A stretch of DNA of 64,000 nucleotides from Pseudopyrenochaeta lycopersici (Eukaryota; Ascomycota; Dothideomycetes; Pleosporales; Pseudopyrenochaetaceae), in assembly GCA_003313425.1 (NCBI GenBank), contig NHZP01000010.1:1116001-1180000 (forward strand), in the 5' to 3' direction. Position 1 is the stretch's first letter. Each line of letters opens with the position of its first letter. Shown here in pieces: positions 1 through 10,899 of the stretch. The notes beneath the pieces are model-generated. The model saw only the letters and a list, made by a program, of their open reading frames with translations, was not told where the DNA came from and did no database searches. The translations under genes were made by a program, and so were the position numbers.

Positions 1-2172
1 CGTAAGGATTTGCGTTTGAACAACAACGCCTGCTTTGACCTCTTGGCGAAGTGTGGACGCGCGCATCGTCGAGATGGTAACGCTTATCCCATGAGAGTCA
101 TTTTGGATATCCGGCTTAGCATTGTACCGCGCTACCAAAGCAGACCAGAAGACGTTGTCCTCCCAGTTTTCGAAATCCGAAAAAACTTGACCCATGGAAA
201 CATCAGAAAGGCCTAACTCTGTTAATTTACTTGCCCCTAGCTCAACTAGCTTGGCGTCCACTAGTCTCGGAATGCGATGATATGTCTGAGTCCACTCCCG
301 GTTGCCACATCCGAATACAGCGTACGATACACCTTTCAGTGGTTGGGCATTCTTCTCGAGACGTTCAATCCACTCAACAAAATGGCCAGCGTTGTCCGGT
401 GACTGTCCTTCGTATGATGCTGTCACTATTAACACAGGCTGATCCGTCGGTAGTGCACCCCTCGCGCTGTCTAAACAGTCGAGCTTCGTCACTCGGAAGC
501 CGTGAGTAGCTGCGTCAGTTGCCACACGCTGCGCCAAAGACTCGCAAGTTCCACTATTTGAGCCATACAATACTGTCAATGGAACCCCGTTTTCCTGAAC
601 ATTACCATCCATGGCTTTTGATGGATTTTTTTCTGTGGTAATAGGTTTTCCTGTAAGTCTGTGCTGTAAGGATGTCGGATTAAGTCCGTCTCGTAATATT
701 GCCCGCATATGCATGTTTTTTGGTTTGATGGTCAATGTTTGCTTACGAAGCAGGGTGTAGCCAGGCTCTAAGACGAAATTGAATGTTTGCAGCAGCATGG
801 CCAGGACAAGCAATGACTCTTGCCACGCGAAGGGGCGTCCAATGCAAGCACGCATGCCATTGCCGAATGGTTTCCAGCAGTTTGGAAACTCCTTGGTAAT
901 CCGCTCAAAATTTTCGTCAAGCATGCGTTCAGGTTTGAATTCGATTGAGTCTTTCCCAAAAACCTTGGTGTCAAGTTGCGACTTGGCGAGCAAGTTGACA
1001 ATTGTTTCGCCCGCTTTAACCGGATATCGTCCAGCAAGTGTCGTATCCTCAAAAGCTTCAACTGTGAAGAGTGGGATCGTAGCATTCAAGCGTAAGGTCT
1101 CGCGGAGAACCGCGCTGATGTACGGCAGTTTGGTCATGTGCTCGACTTTAATTGCTTCTCGACCACAAACCTCATCCACTTCCTTCTGTGCTTTTTGCAT
1201 GGTCTCAGGGTGCTTTAATAACTGATAGAACACAAAAGAGAGCAACCCAGATGTGGTTTCGTGTCCGGCAATCAGGAAGGTAATGAGATTGTCCATGATG
1301 CTTTCATCCGTCATTTTTTGGCCCGTCTTAGGGTCTACACCTTTCATCATAGCTGACAGGAGGTCGTGTCTATCGTTTTGACTAACTTTCCGCGCCTCCA
1401 AAACTTCTCGAGCCGTTTTTCTCATGACGTTAATGTCAGCCTCATATTTATAATCTCTTGTACGGAAGAACATCGAAGGTAGAGGCGGACGTCTTGGCTT
1501 CTCGCCGGCCTCGGTCAAGAAATCGCCCATTGCTTCTATGAAAGGATGCAATTGTGGTGAATAGTAGCTATTGAAACGATAACCCATCGAACATAGTGCT
1601 AAGGTATCCAGAGTCAATCGTGTGAAGTCATCCGTCACTGGAATCGCGAAATCTGCTCCTTGACGTGCCCATTTCAGCGTAAGTTGAGACGCGATATCGT
1701 GCATGTCGTCGAACATTCTTTGGATTGAAAGGGGTCCAAAAGCGGGCATCAGAATGCGATGTGCAATTCCCCAGTTCTCTTCCCCCATTCTGGCGGTGAA
1801 AAGTCCATCGTGGACGCCTTCGCGGACTTCGTTCAAGGCAGCATTAATCGATTTCCTGAAGCGCTTTTCGTTGCAAGTCTCATTGACCAAAGCCTGAGTA
1901 GACACGATGACTACTGTTCTTCCGGGGAAACGTAATCGGTAGATTTCTCCTGTGAAATGGCATTAGCCTGTTCATTCGTCCCCAGGTAGGTCAGAGAAGA
2001 AGATCACACCACACTGGTCCGCAAATGATTCCATCGATCCGAGGGGGAAATCAGAGTCTATTGACTTGATGTGTCCAAGTAAAGGAAGCCCATTAGGCTC
2101 AGGAATTTGGGTTGTTGCAGAATCTGCTTCTGCTGGCGGTTTTTTCTCGCCGTTGCTCTGAGTAAGTTCCAT
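1..2172 (-). CDS. CYP505-type cytochrome P450/NADPH-P450 reductase fusion, 3' end outside window
   Basis: Self-sufficient fatty-acid hydroxylase of the P450foxy/CYP505 family (subterminal hydroxylation of fatty acids using NADPH). Two exons are visible: 2172-2010 and 1949-1. They are joined by a 60-bp intron (1950-2009; donor GTGTGA, acceptor TTCACAG) that restores CGEIYRLRF across the junction. About 704 residues are in the window. Landmarks on the minus strand: proline-rich start PNGLPLLGH; I-helix AGHETTSG near residue 281; ExxR as LRETLR; heme loop FGNGMRACIGR with the ligand Cys near residue 423; then a linker and the reductase flavodoxin motif LYGSNSGT near residue 509. The FAD domain begins just before the window edge; family members are about 1050-1100 residues. 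The ATG at 2172 gives MELTQSNG; an upstream TTG is not needed. No stop or frameshift was seen. The domain order is certain; the exact substrate is inferred from the family. Confidence 0.95.
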
Positions 2173-3640
2173 AAGTGACAAAAGAACTGTTTCCAATTAG
2201 GTTTTACGAAAAACGAAAGTGAGAGAAAATGGAAGTATTGACACTATATGTATGTAGCATTCGAACAAAAATAGCAGCTTAGACGAGCTTGAACCGAGGA
2301 ATTGTTGGTGGTAGGGTTTACGCTGTCATCAAAACCTTCGGAGGTAAAAGATGCACAGCGCGCCGAGTCCAAAGCCTCAAACATTATTATGCACGAAGCT
2401 CTCGGTCTCGGAAACAGCGATGGCTAGTATGTCAATGACTATGTTCGGACTGAGCATGTGAAAATGCTTTCGCAAAGATGGCCATATATAGGCTAGTCCA
2501 GCGCTTTGACCTTCGCGTTCTGCTTGCTGCCTTTTGAAATTTCTGCCCCGGTAATTCACTAATGTCCCATCGGGTTTGTTCCTTGTTTCAGATGGCTTTT
2601 AGAATCTAATGTCAGGCCAACTCAAGTGGGTCGTCTCGATTCTAACCTAGCCGAGGTACTATGCATGGAGTTGCCAAACATGGCTGTGAGGCAAGTATGA
2701 CGAACAATGCCATAATTAAGGAGGTGGTTGTAGCCATCCGCACTAACAAGAAGGACCAGAATTGAGCGTGATCAGGCATTGACGAAGCCATGATCTCCAA
2801 CACTCCTAAGCATCACTGGCCCAAGTTCCGACGGACGAAATTTTGCGTGCCGCCACCTTTTATCGACTCGACGAATAATACGATCATTACATGTGCACAA
2901 TCCATTCTGCTTTCCACATACCTCAATTAGGTGAGCACTAATATTAACTTATGTGGTGTTCTCAAGGCCTATCTTGTCCCGCAAATACCACGTAGCTGCA
3001 TCCACGCACCAGGTTACCTTTGCTTTTGGTGTACACCTTTGTCTTCGGCATATTCATTCACATATGCAGCGAAATTCACGCTCTTCTCGTTCGTCACTGG
3101 TACATCGAGCCTTGCCTGTCTTCCTTTAATCGTCTTCACTTTTACTGTTGCCATTACGGCCTATGGCGAAGCTAACGGCTTTAAAGTTCTATATGTATAT
3201 GTGCTGTGAATATCGATACAGCGTGTTTAGTAAACCACCTTTTTGAAGAAACTTCTTAATCTTAGTAGCTTAGACAAAAACTTGTCATTAATGAAGCTGA
3301 GGCTAGTCAGTGCCTCTTCGATCAGCATGGCGATGAGATAACCATGAGCGGAGCCGTCAAAGCTATTGATTCCTGACCGCTAGTCAAGCAGTAGAGCTGA
3401 GGATTGTATCAGGAAACGACAACCTGTGATTCTGTCACAGATAATGAAACAAATAGGTCCCTATCGAAATTAATCGCGTTAGAGTTAGTTTCGAACCCGT
3501 GGAATGCACTCGGAAGAGAATTGACCTTGTGTCGGCAGTACTCCACTGTTATTAAGTCCAAGGCGACACGTCAGTATGTATACTCTGACTCGTGGCTCCT
3601 CCAGGAACGTCGTAGCTAGGTTCTACTATGTATTGAAAGA
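2173..3640. other. Intergenic region upstream of the P450 gene
   Basis: Ordinary mixed-composition DNA containing the P450 promoter on the minus strand. A TATATA-like stretch lies near 2484-2490, about 310 bp upstream of the P450 ATG, but its role is unproven. Short open frames (for example 2931-3209 and 3404-3619 plus) show no recognisable domain or convincing coding character and I do not call them genes. Base composition becomes progressively more AT-rich after about 3200. Confidence 0.6.
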
Positions 3641-4274
3641 AGTTATTATATTTTAGTAATAGCTTAGGACTAGCTTAAGACCCCATGAATATTAAGCGCT
3701 GTCTATTTACTTACTTTCTTATCAAGTCCATCCCTACATACCGGAAAGCATTGTGTGGCGGAAAGCCGGAAATGCTTCCCATCATAACAAAGTCAACCAC
3801 ACTTAATACGCCTAGACAAGCTCGTAAAAGAGACCTTAATGCCTAGCTTTGTCTGCACTTACACACTTTATTAATGAATACCTACTTAAGTAAGAATACG
3901 ATAATACGCTCCCGACAGACTAAGCAGTCTTATCTCGGTGCGCCTTAGAATTTGCATAGAAACCGTATGTATCTTTCTAAAAACCTTATAAACTATAATT
4001 AGACACATACAGAGTATATTTTAAGTAAAATAATATAACATCTAGGCTTGTTGCGCTTTAGGGGGAAACTGTTACTGTATAGAGTGTAATCGACTAGCAA
4101 AGGCCTTGCTTGCTAGCTGTATAGAAAAGACTAAAGTGATTAGCTGGCGTAATCTAGCTACACTTTTATTACGTTATTAGACAACTAGCGTAACTTAAGT
4201 AGTACTACCTAACATTAGCTTAGTAGAGAGAATTTATTTAATTTTACGTAAAATAAAGCTTCTGTACGCTTATT
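3641..4274. other. Transition into the AT-rich block
   Basis: AT-rich non-coding DNA that still contains CA and TG dinucleotides, so it is less RIP-mutated than what follows. A small imperfect inverted repeat (GGAAAGCATT near 3741, AATGCTTCC near 3769) flanks a GGCGGAAAGCC core. No gene, RNA or recognisable transposon end seen. It is not homologous to the DNA on the other side of the large inverted repeat. Confidence 0.5.
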
Positions 4275-6249
4275 ATAATAAAGTATTATAAATCTAAATC
4301 TTAGTATTATAGTATTATTATACTAGGCTATTTTAAAGGCTAGCGCGTAATATAATAAACTTACTTAAAACCTACACCAACTATATAGAGTAGAAATAAT
4401 AAGTATTATTCTCTCTTATAGCTAAGTATTAGTACTATAAAACTATCTTTTTACTATTATTTATAGTATAAAGTAAGTACTATTACTTAAAACTATATAT
4501 TATATAATAATGCTTTTATATATAATAGTTTAGAGATAGTTTTTTCTATATAATTTAGTAAATAAGCTACTTTTACTAGTAAAATACTTAACTTTTTTAT
4601 TAAAGTTAAACTATAATTAGATAAAGAACTACTAACTTTTAGTATAAGTATACTTTTAATACTTAATAAGTATATCTTAGCTACTAAAAAAAAGTATAAT
4701 AAACTTTAAGTACTTTTATACTAATATATAATTAAGAAAGAAATTATATAGCTAGAAAGTATTAAATATAATTTTACTTTAGCTTTATTAGTAAAGAAAG
4801 CTTCTAAAGTTTAAGTTATAAAAGTATATAAAAAAAGTATACTTAATATATTTTTACCTCTATATATAAAGTATACGCTTAAACTTAAAAATTTATTAAA
4901 ATACTAAAGAAAAACTTTAAAAATATTATAAGTTTTTTTACTTCTATAAAATAGTATTTTAATTCTTATTATAAGAGTTTTACTTTAATAATAATAAAGT
5001 TATTTAAGCTATATAGTACTTAAAAAGAAACTTTAAAACTTTTAGTATATATATTATAAGTATATATTTAAAGTAAATAAAATAATACTTACTTAAGAAT
5101 ACTTTAAGTAGTATATACTTAACTTACTATCTAACTTTATTAATTATAGCTTTAAAGCAGCTATAGCGTATACTTAAGCTATATAGTAAAAAGACTAAAC
5201 TATTTAGTTTTTTATAACTTACTTTAATATTATTAAAAATTAACTTATATTTTATACTAAAGTATAAAGAGTTTAGTATCTTTTTTTAAAGTTAAAGCTT
5301 AAATTATAAAGAGCTATTACTAACTACTAGTAGATTCTTATAATAAGAGATAATTTAATAGTATTAAGCTTTATACTTAAGTAGAATATATATTAAGCTT
5401 TACTAATATAAAACTAGTATATATATAATATATTTAAAATTTTTTTTTTAAGAAAATACTCTAAAATATAAACTAAATAAGCTTTATTATAAACTATAAG
5501 ATAAAAGTAAAGTTACTTACTATAATTATTATAAAGTTAAATACTATACTAATAAGTACTAAAGTAGTAATTAAAACTACTTTCTAGTATTTATTAACTA
5601 AATAAAAAAAAGTTAAGCTTTACTAGTAATTTAAGAATAGTAAAGTATATACTTATTAATATTTAACTAAGTATAAAGTATAAGTATAGTATAGCTATAG
5701 AAATAAGCTCTAAAAAGAAACTCCAAGTTATTTTTAACTTTTAAGCTAATATTAGCTTAATTAGTTAAAAGTTAGCTATTAAGATAAAACTACTACTATA
5801 TAAAAAGAATAAAGCTTTTAAAGCTAAGTTAAATTAGTACTTAGTATTAAAATACTTATATAGTATATAGGCTTTAAGTATATTTAATAAATAATAATAT
5901 TATTAATTACTAAGCTTAGGTTATAGTATATAAAGTAGATAAAGAGAGCGTTCTTTTTTTACTTAGTAACTTTTTTTTATAATAGTAGAATATTTATAGT
6001 AACTATAACTCTTAAATATAGTATTAAAAGTATACTTTAGCTAATATTAAGCTTATTACTACTATATAACTTTAAAAAGATATAAAGTAGACTAGCTCTA
6101 ATATATACTTTCTAAGGGTACTATAAGTTATAAATAAAAGTGTAGAGTATAATACTTATATCTTTAAAGTATATATTCTTAATATATTAGCGAACTATAG
6201 TAATATATTTAATAATAAAAAGGTAAAAGCTTTACTAAATTTTAAGGCT

Positions 6250-6760
6250 TTAAACTATACTTAGGGTAGTAAATAGGTTAGAAGTACTCGTTATAGGTAT
6301 AGGTTAGGTATAGAGTTACAGATAAGTAGGTTAGAGTTAGAGTTAGGTTACACGGACTAAGAGTATAAGTTAGGGTTAGGTCGCACAGACTCTAGGTTAG
6401 GTTAAGGCTAAAGTTATATATTTATAAGTTTAAGTTTAGTTATAAGTACTTACTAGAGTTATCTTATAAAATAAGTAAATTACTATACTTAGAAAAGAAA
6501 CTAAACTATTTTAGAACTATATTATAAAAATAAGCTTAGAACTTTAAAAAGTACTCTACTATATTTACTAAATTTATATAAAAGAAAACTAGTTTTATTA
6601 TAGCTATTAATTATAGTAATATAAAAGAGGCTATACTACTTAATACTTTTATAGCAGTACTACTATAGTAAATAGGTATAGGTTAGGGTTAGGTTAGGTT
6701 TAATTACATAAGACCCGTACCTAACCTAGCTCTATACCTATTTTTATACGCTAGTAATAG
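6250..6760 (+). repeat. Interstitial telomere-like tracts with a hairpin (left arm)
   Basis: Two clusters of degenerate TTAGG/TTAGGG units stand out from the surrounding RIP-flattened DNA. The first runs ~6250-6420 (AGGTATAGGTTAGG, GTTAGGGTTAGG). The second, ~6668-6750, begins AAATAGGTATAGGTTAGGG and ends with a near reverse complement (CTATACCTATTT), so it could fold back. Units are irregular, so this is not a functional telomere end; a minisatellite-like expansion is the simplest reading. Confidence 0.6.
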
Positions 6761-7848
6761 GTATAAGTTAAAGTTACTATAAATAAGTTAAAGTTAAAGC
6801 TAAAGTTATTAGAGTAAAGTTAGCTTAAGTCTAAGTAATTATATTTTTTATATTAGAGTTACTACTAACTAATTTAAGTTATATATTTACTATAGCTAGT
6901 TATTCTAGTTTAAAAATTACTATATTATTTAAGAACTATTATAAATTATAAATTATATATTATAACTTCTTAAACAAAGCTACTACTAAATAAATTTACT
7001 ACTTAAAGAAGACTACTACTTAAAGAAAACTAATACTTATTAAAAGAAATTTAGTATAAACTTATTATAGTATTACTTTACTAATATAAAATCTTTATAC
7101 TAAATAGTAACCTTTTTTATATAAATTATATTTATTATATAGTTTACTAAAAATTAGTATATATATAATAAAAATATTAAAGTAATAGTTACTTTTAAAA
7201 TAACTAACTAGAAATAACTTAACTAACTTTTAAAGAGCTTTAATTATACTACTCTAAAAGTATAGTTTTTACTAAAACTTTTAAACTATTTTATAAATAA
7301 AGTAAAAAAATAAAAGCTTATAAATAATTAAATTAGTAAACTTTTAGTATTTTTTAATTTCTTAAATTACTACTACTATAAATAATTAGCTTATAACTAT
7401 AATAAGAAACTATAATAACTTACTACTTAGCTTTTAGTAATACTTTTTCTTAACTATATTAGAAGTAGTTATTATCTTTTATATAGATTTACTAGCTAAA
7501 TCTTTTATAAGTATACTACTACTAGTTATAGTCTTCTTAAGAACTTTCCTACTAGTTATTAGACGCTTAAAATAAAGTTTAGTTTTAGATATTATATTTA
7601 ACTTAATAAAGAGTAATAAATCTAATAAAAAGTAGTTAATTTAATAGAGCATAGCTAATTATAGAAGTAGAAATTTAGTATAAATAAATAAAAGAAAAAA
7701 GTAGAAATCTAGTTTATTAGACTAATATATTACTTTTAGTAAAAGTAAAAGTAAGGTAATATAGCTAGTAAATAAGCTTTCTTAGTATATAGTATAGTAA
7801 TATTATAATAAATTATAAGATAGTAGAACTTAAAATAAGCTTTTTATC

Positions 7849-8045
7849 TGTACAAAGTAAACTGCTTATTCTTGTACCTATTCAGCCCGACTCTTAGGAG
7901 CTCTTAGGGGCTCCTAGGCAGCCTATATAGAGGTCTCTCTCTCGCACAAGAGAGAGGCTAGGTCAAGGAATACAACTATCTTTTATTTCCCCCCTAAGCG
8001 TACGCGCGTGCGGCTCTGTTAGTACCACCAGATGCGTAGCCATCT
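7849..8045. repeat. GC-rich LTR-like island, left arm
   Basis: A ~200-bp island with much higher GC than its surroundings. It begins TGTACAAAG. It holds a TATA-like CTATATAGAG, a perfect hairpin around CTCTCTC...GAGAGAG, and CAAGGAATACAA followed by a C-tract, an arrangement typical of Ty1/copia LTRs. No partner copy was found in the same arm, so a solo LTR of a second copia family is the best guess. Target duplication not established. Confidence 0.4.
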
Positions 8046-9194
8046 TAAGAGGTAAAAGCTAACTAACACTTTTAATTAATTTTATTTTTATAGTAATCTA
8101 ACTTTTTTTAGAAGTTATATATAAGTAAGTATCTATTCTACTTCCTAGCGTAGCGTATAAGCTACTTATATAGCCTACAATTTACACTTACTTTTTACTT
8201 TACTATATAATAACTTAAAAGCTTCTTTTATTACTTTTATATCTCTATTATTAAATACTAAACTACTTACTACTTAATTATTATATATATTTATTATAAT
8301 TCTTATATAATAGCTTCTATACCTATTAAATATAAGCTAATTAAAAATACTAATTATTTAGATAGCTTTAAACGTTTACTTTTAAATATTTAGTATAATA
8401 TACTAGTTAAATTTCATAGTAATAAATAAAAGAAGTTTATAGTAGTAATTAGCTTAGTCTATTATTATAGTATATATATACTAATTAAAATAAGAGTTTA
8501 CTTCTAAAGAGTAAAAAGTTTACTATATTATCTTTATATATAGCTAGATTAGTTCTTATAAAAGGTACTTTACTAATTTATTAGTACTATTTAAAAGTAA
8601 ACTAAGTAATAATACTTACGTAATTTAGTAGAGAGATTAAGCTACTTTTTATAATATAAAGACTAAAGTTATTAAAAGTACTAATACTTTAGATTATTCT
8701 ACTAAAAGCGCGCTTAAGAAAAGGCTAAAGAAGAAGGCTAAATATATATCTTTATATATTAAAAAATAATATCTTAATAAAGAGATAAAGAAACTTTATA
8801 ACTAGCACTTTAACGGTTAAAAAAGTAGTAAGTTATAATAGTTAATTATTATATATTTTTACTTATAGCTTTTAGGTAAATAGCTAGAATCTTAGCTTAG
8901 TTAAGTATGCTTAAAATAAAAAAAGCTAAATTATAAAGTCTCTTTTTAAAAGTACTAAAGAGCCTTAAAAAAGATTTCTACTACTACTTAATACTTTTTA
9001 AGTATATAGTAGCTAAGCTATAAAATTATATAGGTTTTTAAAATTAGTAGTATCTTTAAAATATATATATATATATAAAACTTATTAAGATAGCTTAGTA
9101 AAGCTTAATAGTAATACTTTTAAAAGTAAAGAAGCTAAAGCTAAATAGTAAGACTTTATAAAAGAGCTTACTATAAAAAAGTTAGTAGTAGTAG

Positions 9195-9546
9195 TGTAGA
9201 GGAAAAAGGGAGAGCTTGGCAATAGTTACCTAGGTAATCTATGAGATAGACTACTGTTTTGTCTAGGAGGCTTTGAGAGCCAGCTATATAAAGGAGAGCT
9301 GAGCACGGCCTATTACAGGGGCCATTATACGGTAGGAGCGTGAGCAGCGAGTACGCGTGCGCGTGCGCGCACGTGAGTCTACCTTCAGGTGTCTCCTGCG
9401 TGAGCTTGCACGTGAGCGCGCACGTGAGCGCGTACGTGAGCGCGCCCTTAAATGCACACAAAAGACGTGTCTCTCCAGGGTAAGCTCCTACGTCAGCGCG
9501 CACGTGAGCCTACCGTACCCTAGGTCACAGCGCGTTGTTTGCAACA
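9195..9546 (-). repeat. Copia 3' LTR, left arm
   Basis: 352 bp, identical in the stretches compared to 43057-43408 reverse-complemented. Preceded by AGTAG (target duplication). It carries an array of ~12-bp CACGTGAGCGCG units (CACGTG from 9370 on) and keeps many CA/TG dinucleotides. Open frames through it are threonine/leucine- or arginine-rich by-products of the array and are not genes. Confidence 0.93.
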
Positions 9547-9582
9547 CACCCCCCAGGTGGGCAGCTCAGGCTGCTTAACTGA

Positions 9583-9676
9583 CCAATCAGCGCGTTGTGC
9601 TTAATATCCCCCTTTACCTCCGTTTTCTGCTTGAGATTAATTCCTACCTTTACCTTTAAAAAATGGCCTTATATAG
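9583..9676 (+). promoter_or_regulatory. Candidate antisense promoter inside copia: CCAAT plus TATA
   Basis: Just inside the 3' LTR, on the strand opposite to copia transcription, a CCAAT box (GACCAATCAG, CCAAT at 9583-9587) lies ~85 bp before a TATA box (TTATATAG, 9669-9676). A pyrimidine-rich stretch (TCTATTTCTTTAACAAC) follows, and then the ORF-like region from ~9780. Order and spacing match a fungal RNA polymerase II promoter. Activity is inferred only from motifs. The mirror copy is at 42927-43020. Confidence 0.45.
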
Positions 9677-9779
9677 CGCGCCTCGCGCGCTCCTTAGCTC
9701 TATTTCTTTAACAACAGCAGCACTAGTAGTAATAACAGCAACACTACTACTACTACTATTATTATACCTGCTATAAGTT

Positions 9780-10720
9780 ACTGCGCGCGAGCCTAGGATT
9801 ATACTAATTTATATAGTCTAAAGCTAAAATCGCTGCTCGCGCCCGCGCCTAAAAGGCTTATAAGACCTACTCCGCCGCCTCTAGGCCTAACTCTGCTGTT
9901 AGCGCTGTTGCCCCCGTCGTGCCCGCGCCTGCGCCTACGCCTACTCCTACGCCCTCGCTGCCTCCCTTAGTGCCTAGTTTCCTCTCTAGGGTTAAGGAGG
10001 TAGCTCGTGACAGTAGTAAAACACTAATTAAGCTGCTCTCTTCGCTGCCGCTAATCGCGCTGCTGCCGCCCTAGCTAAAGCCTAGGCTAACGCCACCGCC
10101 TCCGCCGCCGCGCTTAAGCGCGCGTGTGCCCGCACGCCTCCTGTGATTCCTTAAGATCTGTAGGAGGTCGTGCGCACTCCCTAGTTACGTACCTAAGGAG
10201 CACTCTACTCTGCGCTGTACCTTTAGTACGTAAGGAGCGCGCTCTCTAGGCACTCCTCTAGGGAGTACTATAATAACTCTAGTAGTAGTTAGCGCTGCTT
10301 CTATTATACCTCTAGGTATAATTACGTCCCTAGGTAAGCTCTATTTTATAATAGGCTTAGTTACTAAGCTAATTATATATAGCCCCCCTATTATTCTTAA
10401 CTTTTTACTGCGCCTTATAAAGGCGATTAAAAAGAATAATACTAAGGTAAGCTCCTTAGTATAATATACTATGCTCGTGCTTATTAGTTATAGGAAAGTA
10501 AGGAGTTAAGGACTGTTATCTAGGCGCTTCTTAAACAAGTTAAGGGCAAAGAGAAGAAGGAGAAGGAGGAGAAAGAGGAGGGGGAGCGCGCAGCTGCGGC
10601 GGCTCGCGCTGCTAAGGAGCAGGCGGGAGAGGAGGAGGAGATAGAGGAGAAAGAGGATAATAAAGAGGGTAGAGGTAGCGGCTCTGTTAGTGGAGAGCTT
10701 TTAGTGCGCTGCTAGCGCAT
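9780..10720 (+). pseudogene. Antisense ORF-like region of copia, RIP-broken (left copy)
   Basis: Between the end of the copia RNase H and the 3' LTR lies ~0.95 kb that copia elements do not normally have. On the plus strand it keeps a coding look: an alanine/arginine start (AKIAARARA), a long Ala/Pro/Thr tract (APAPTPTPTPSLPP near 9925), a second alanine-rich stretch, and a Lys/Glu coiled-coil-like tail (KEKKEKEEKEE from ~10545) ending near 10715. TAG/TAA codons interrupt it and no unambiguous ATG remains. No domain recognised; a captured or accessory ORF is an inference. Confidence 0.5.
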
Positions 10721-10899
10721 TATAACTCTCCTTAGCAAGGTTATTAATCTCCTCCTTAAGTAATAAGGTTAGGTTAGGTCCTTAAGGGTAGAGTAGGTTA
10801 AACCCTCTTATATAGGTTAACGTTATGCTCTAGGCTTTAGGGGTAGGAAGGTTAAACCCCCTAGTAATATTAAATAGTTTTAGATCTGTTTACTTCTTA

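Larger units (their letters stand above)
4275..9194. mobile_element. Unidentified, severely RIP-degraded element (left copy)
   Basis: About 4.9 kb of DNA almost devoid of CA and TG, with stop codons in all frames. This is the expected end state of RIP on a repeated element. Its outer end is a repeat boundary: the first ~240 bp recur, far less mutated, at 51236-51495 and, diverged, at the outer end of the right arm. I could not recognise a transposase, reverse transcriptase or terminal repeat pair. It contains telomere-like tracts (6250-6760) and a GC-rich LTR-like island (7849-8045). The copia element is inserted at its inner side, so 9195 marks that insertion and not necessarily the element's own end. 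Confidence 0.6.

Noticed and set aside
768..1225. Overlapping ORFs on both strands inside the P450
   Set aside because: Shadows of the true minus-strand reading frame, which carries the heme and I-helix motifs and runs off the window edge.
3404..3619. Small plus-strand ORF at the edge of the AT-rich block
   Set aside because: 71 codons, no domain, no intron signals and no neighbouring regulatory motif.
6250..6760. True telomere or chromosome end
   Set aside because: Units are irregular, both orientations occur, and unique genes lie on both sides of the block.
9171..9578. Threonine/leucine- and arginine-rich ORFs on both strands, repeated at 16148-16483, 35638-36398 and 43025-43432
   Set aside because: They are translations of the CACGTG unit array in copia LTRs; both strands stay open because the repeat lacks stops. 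No start context or conservation beyond the repeat.
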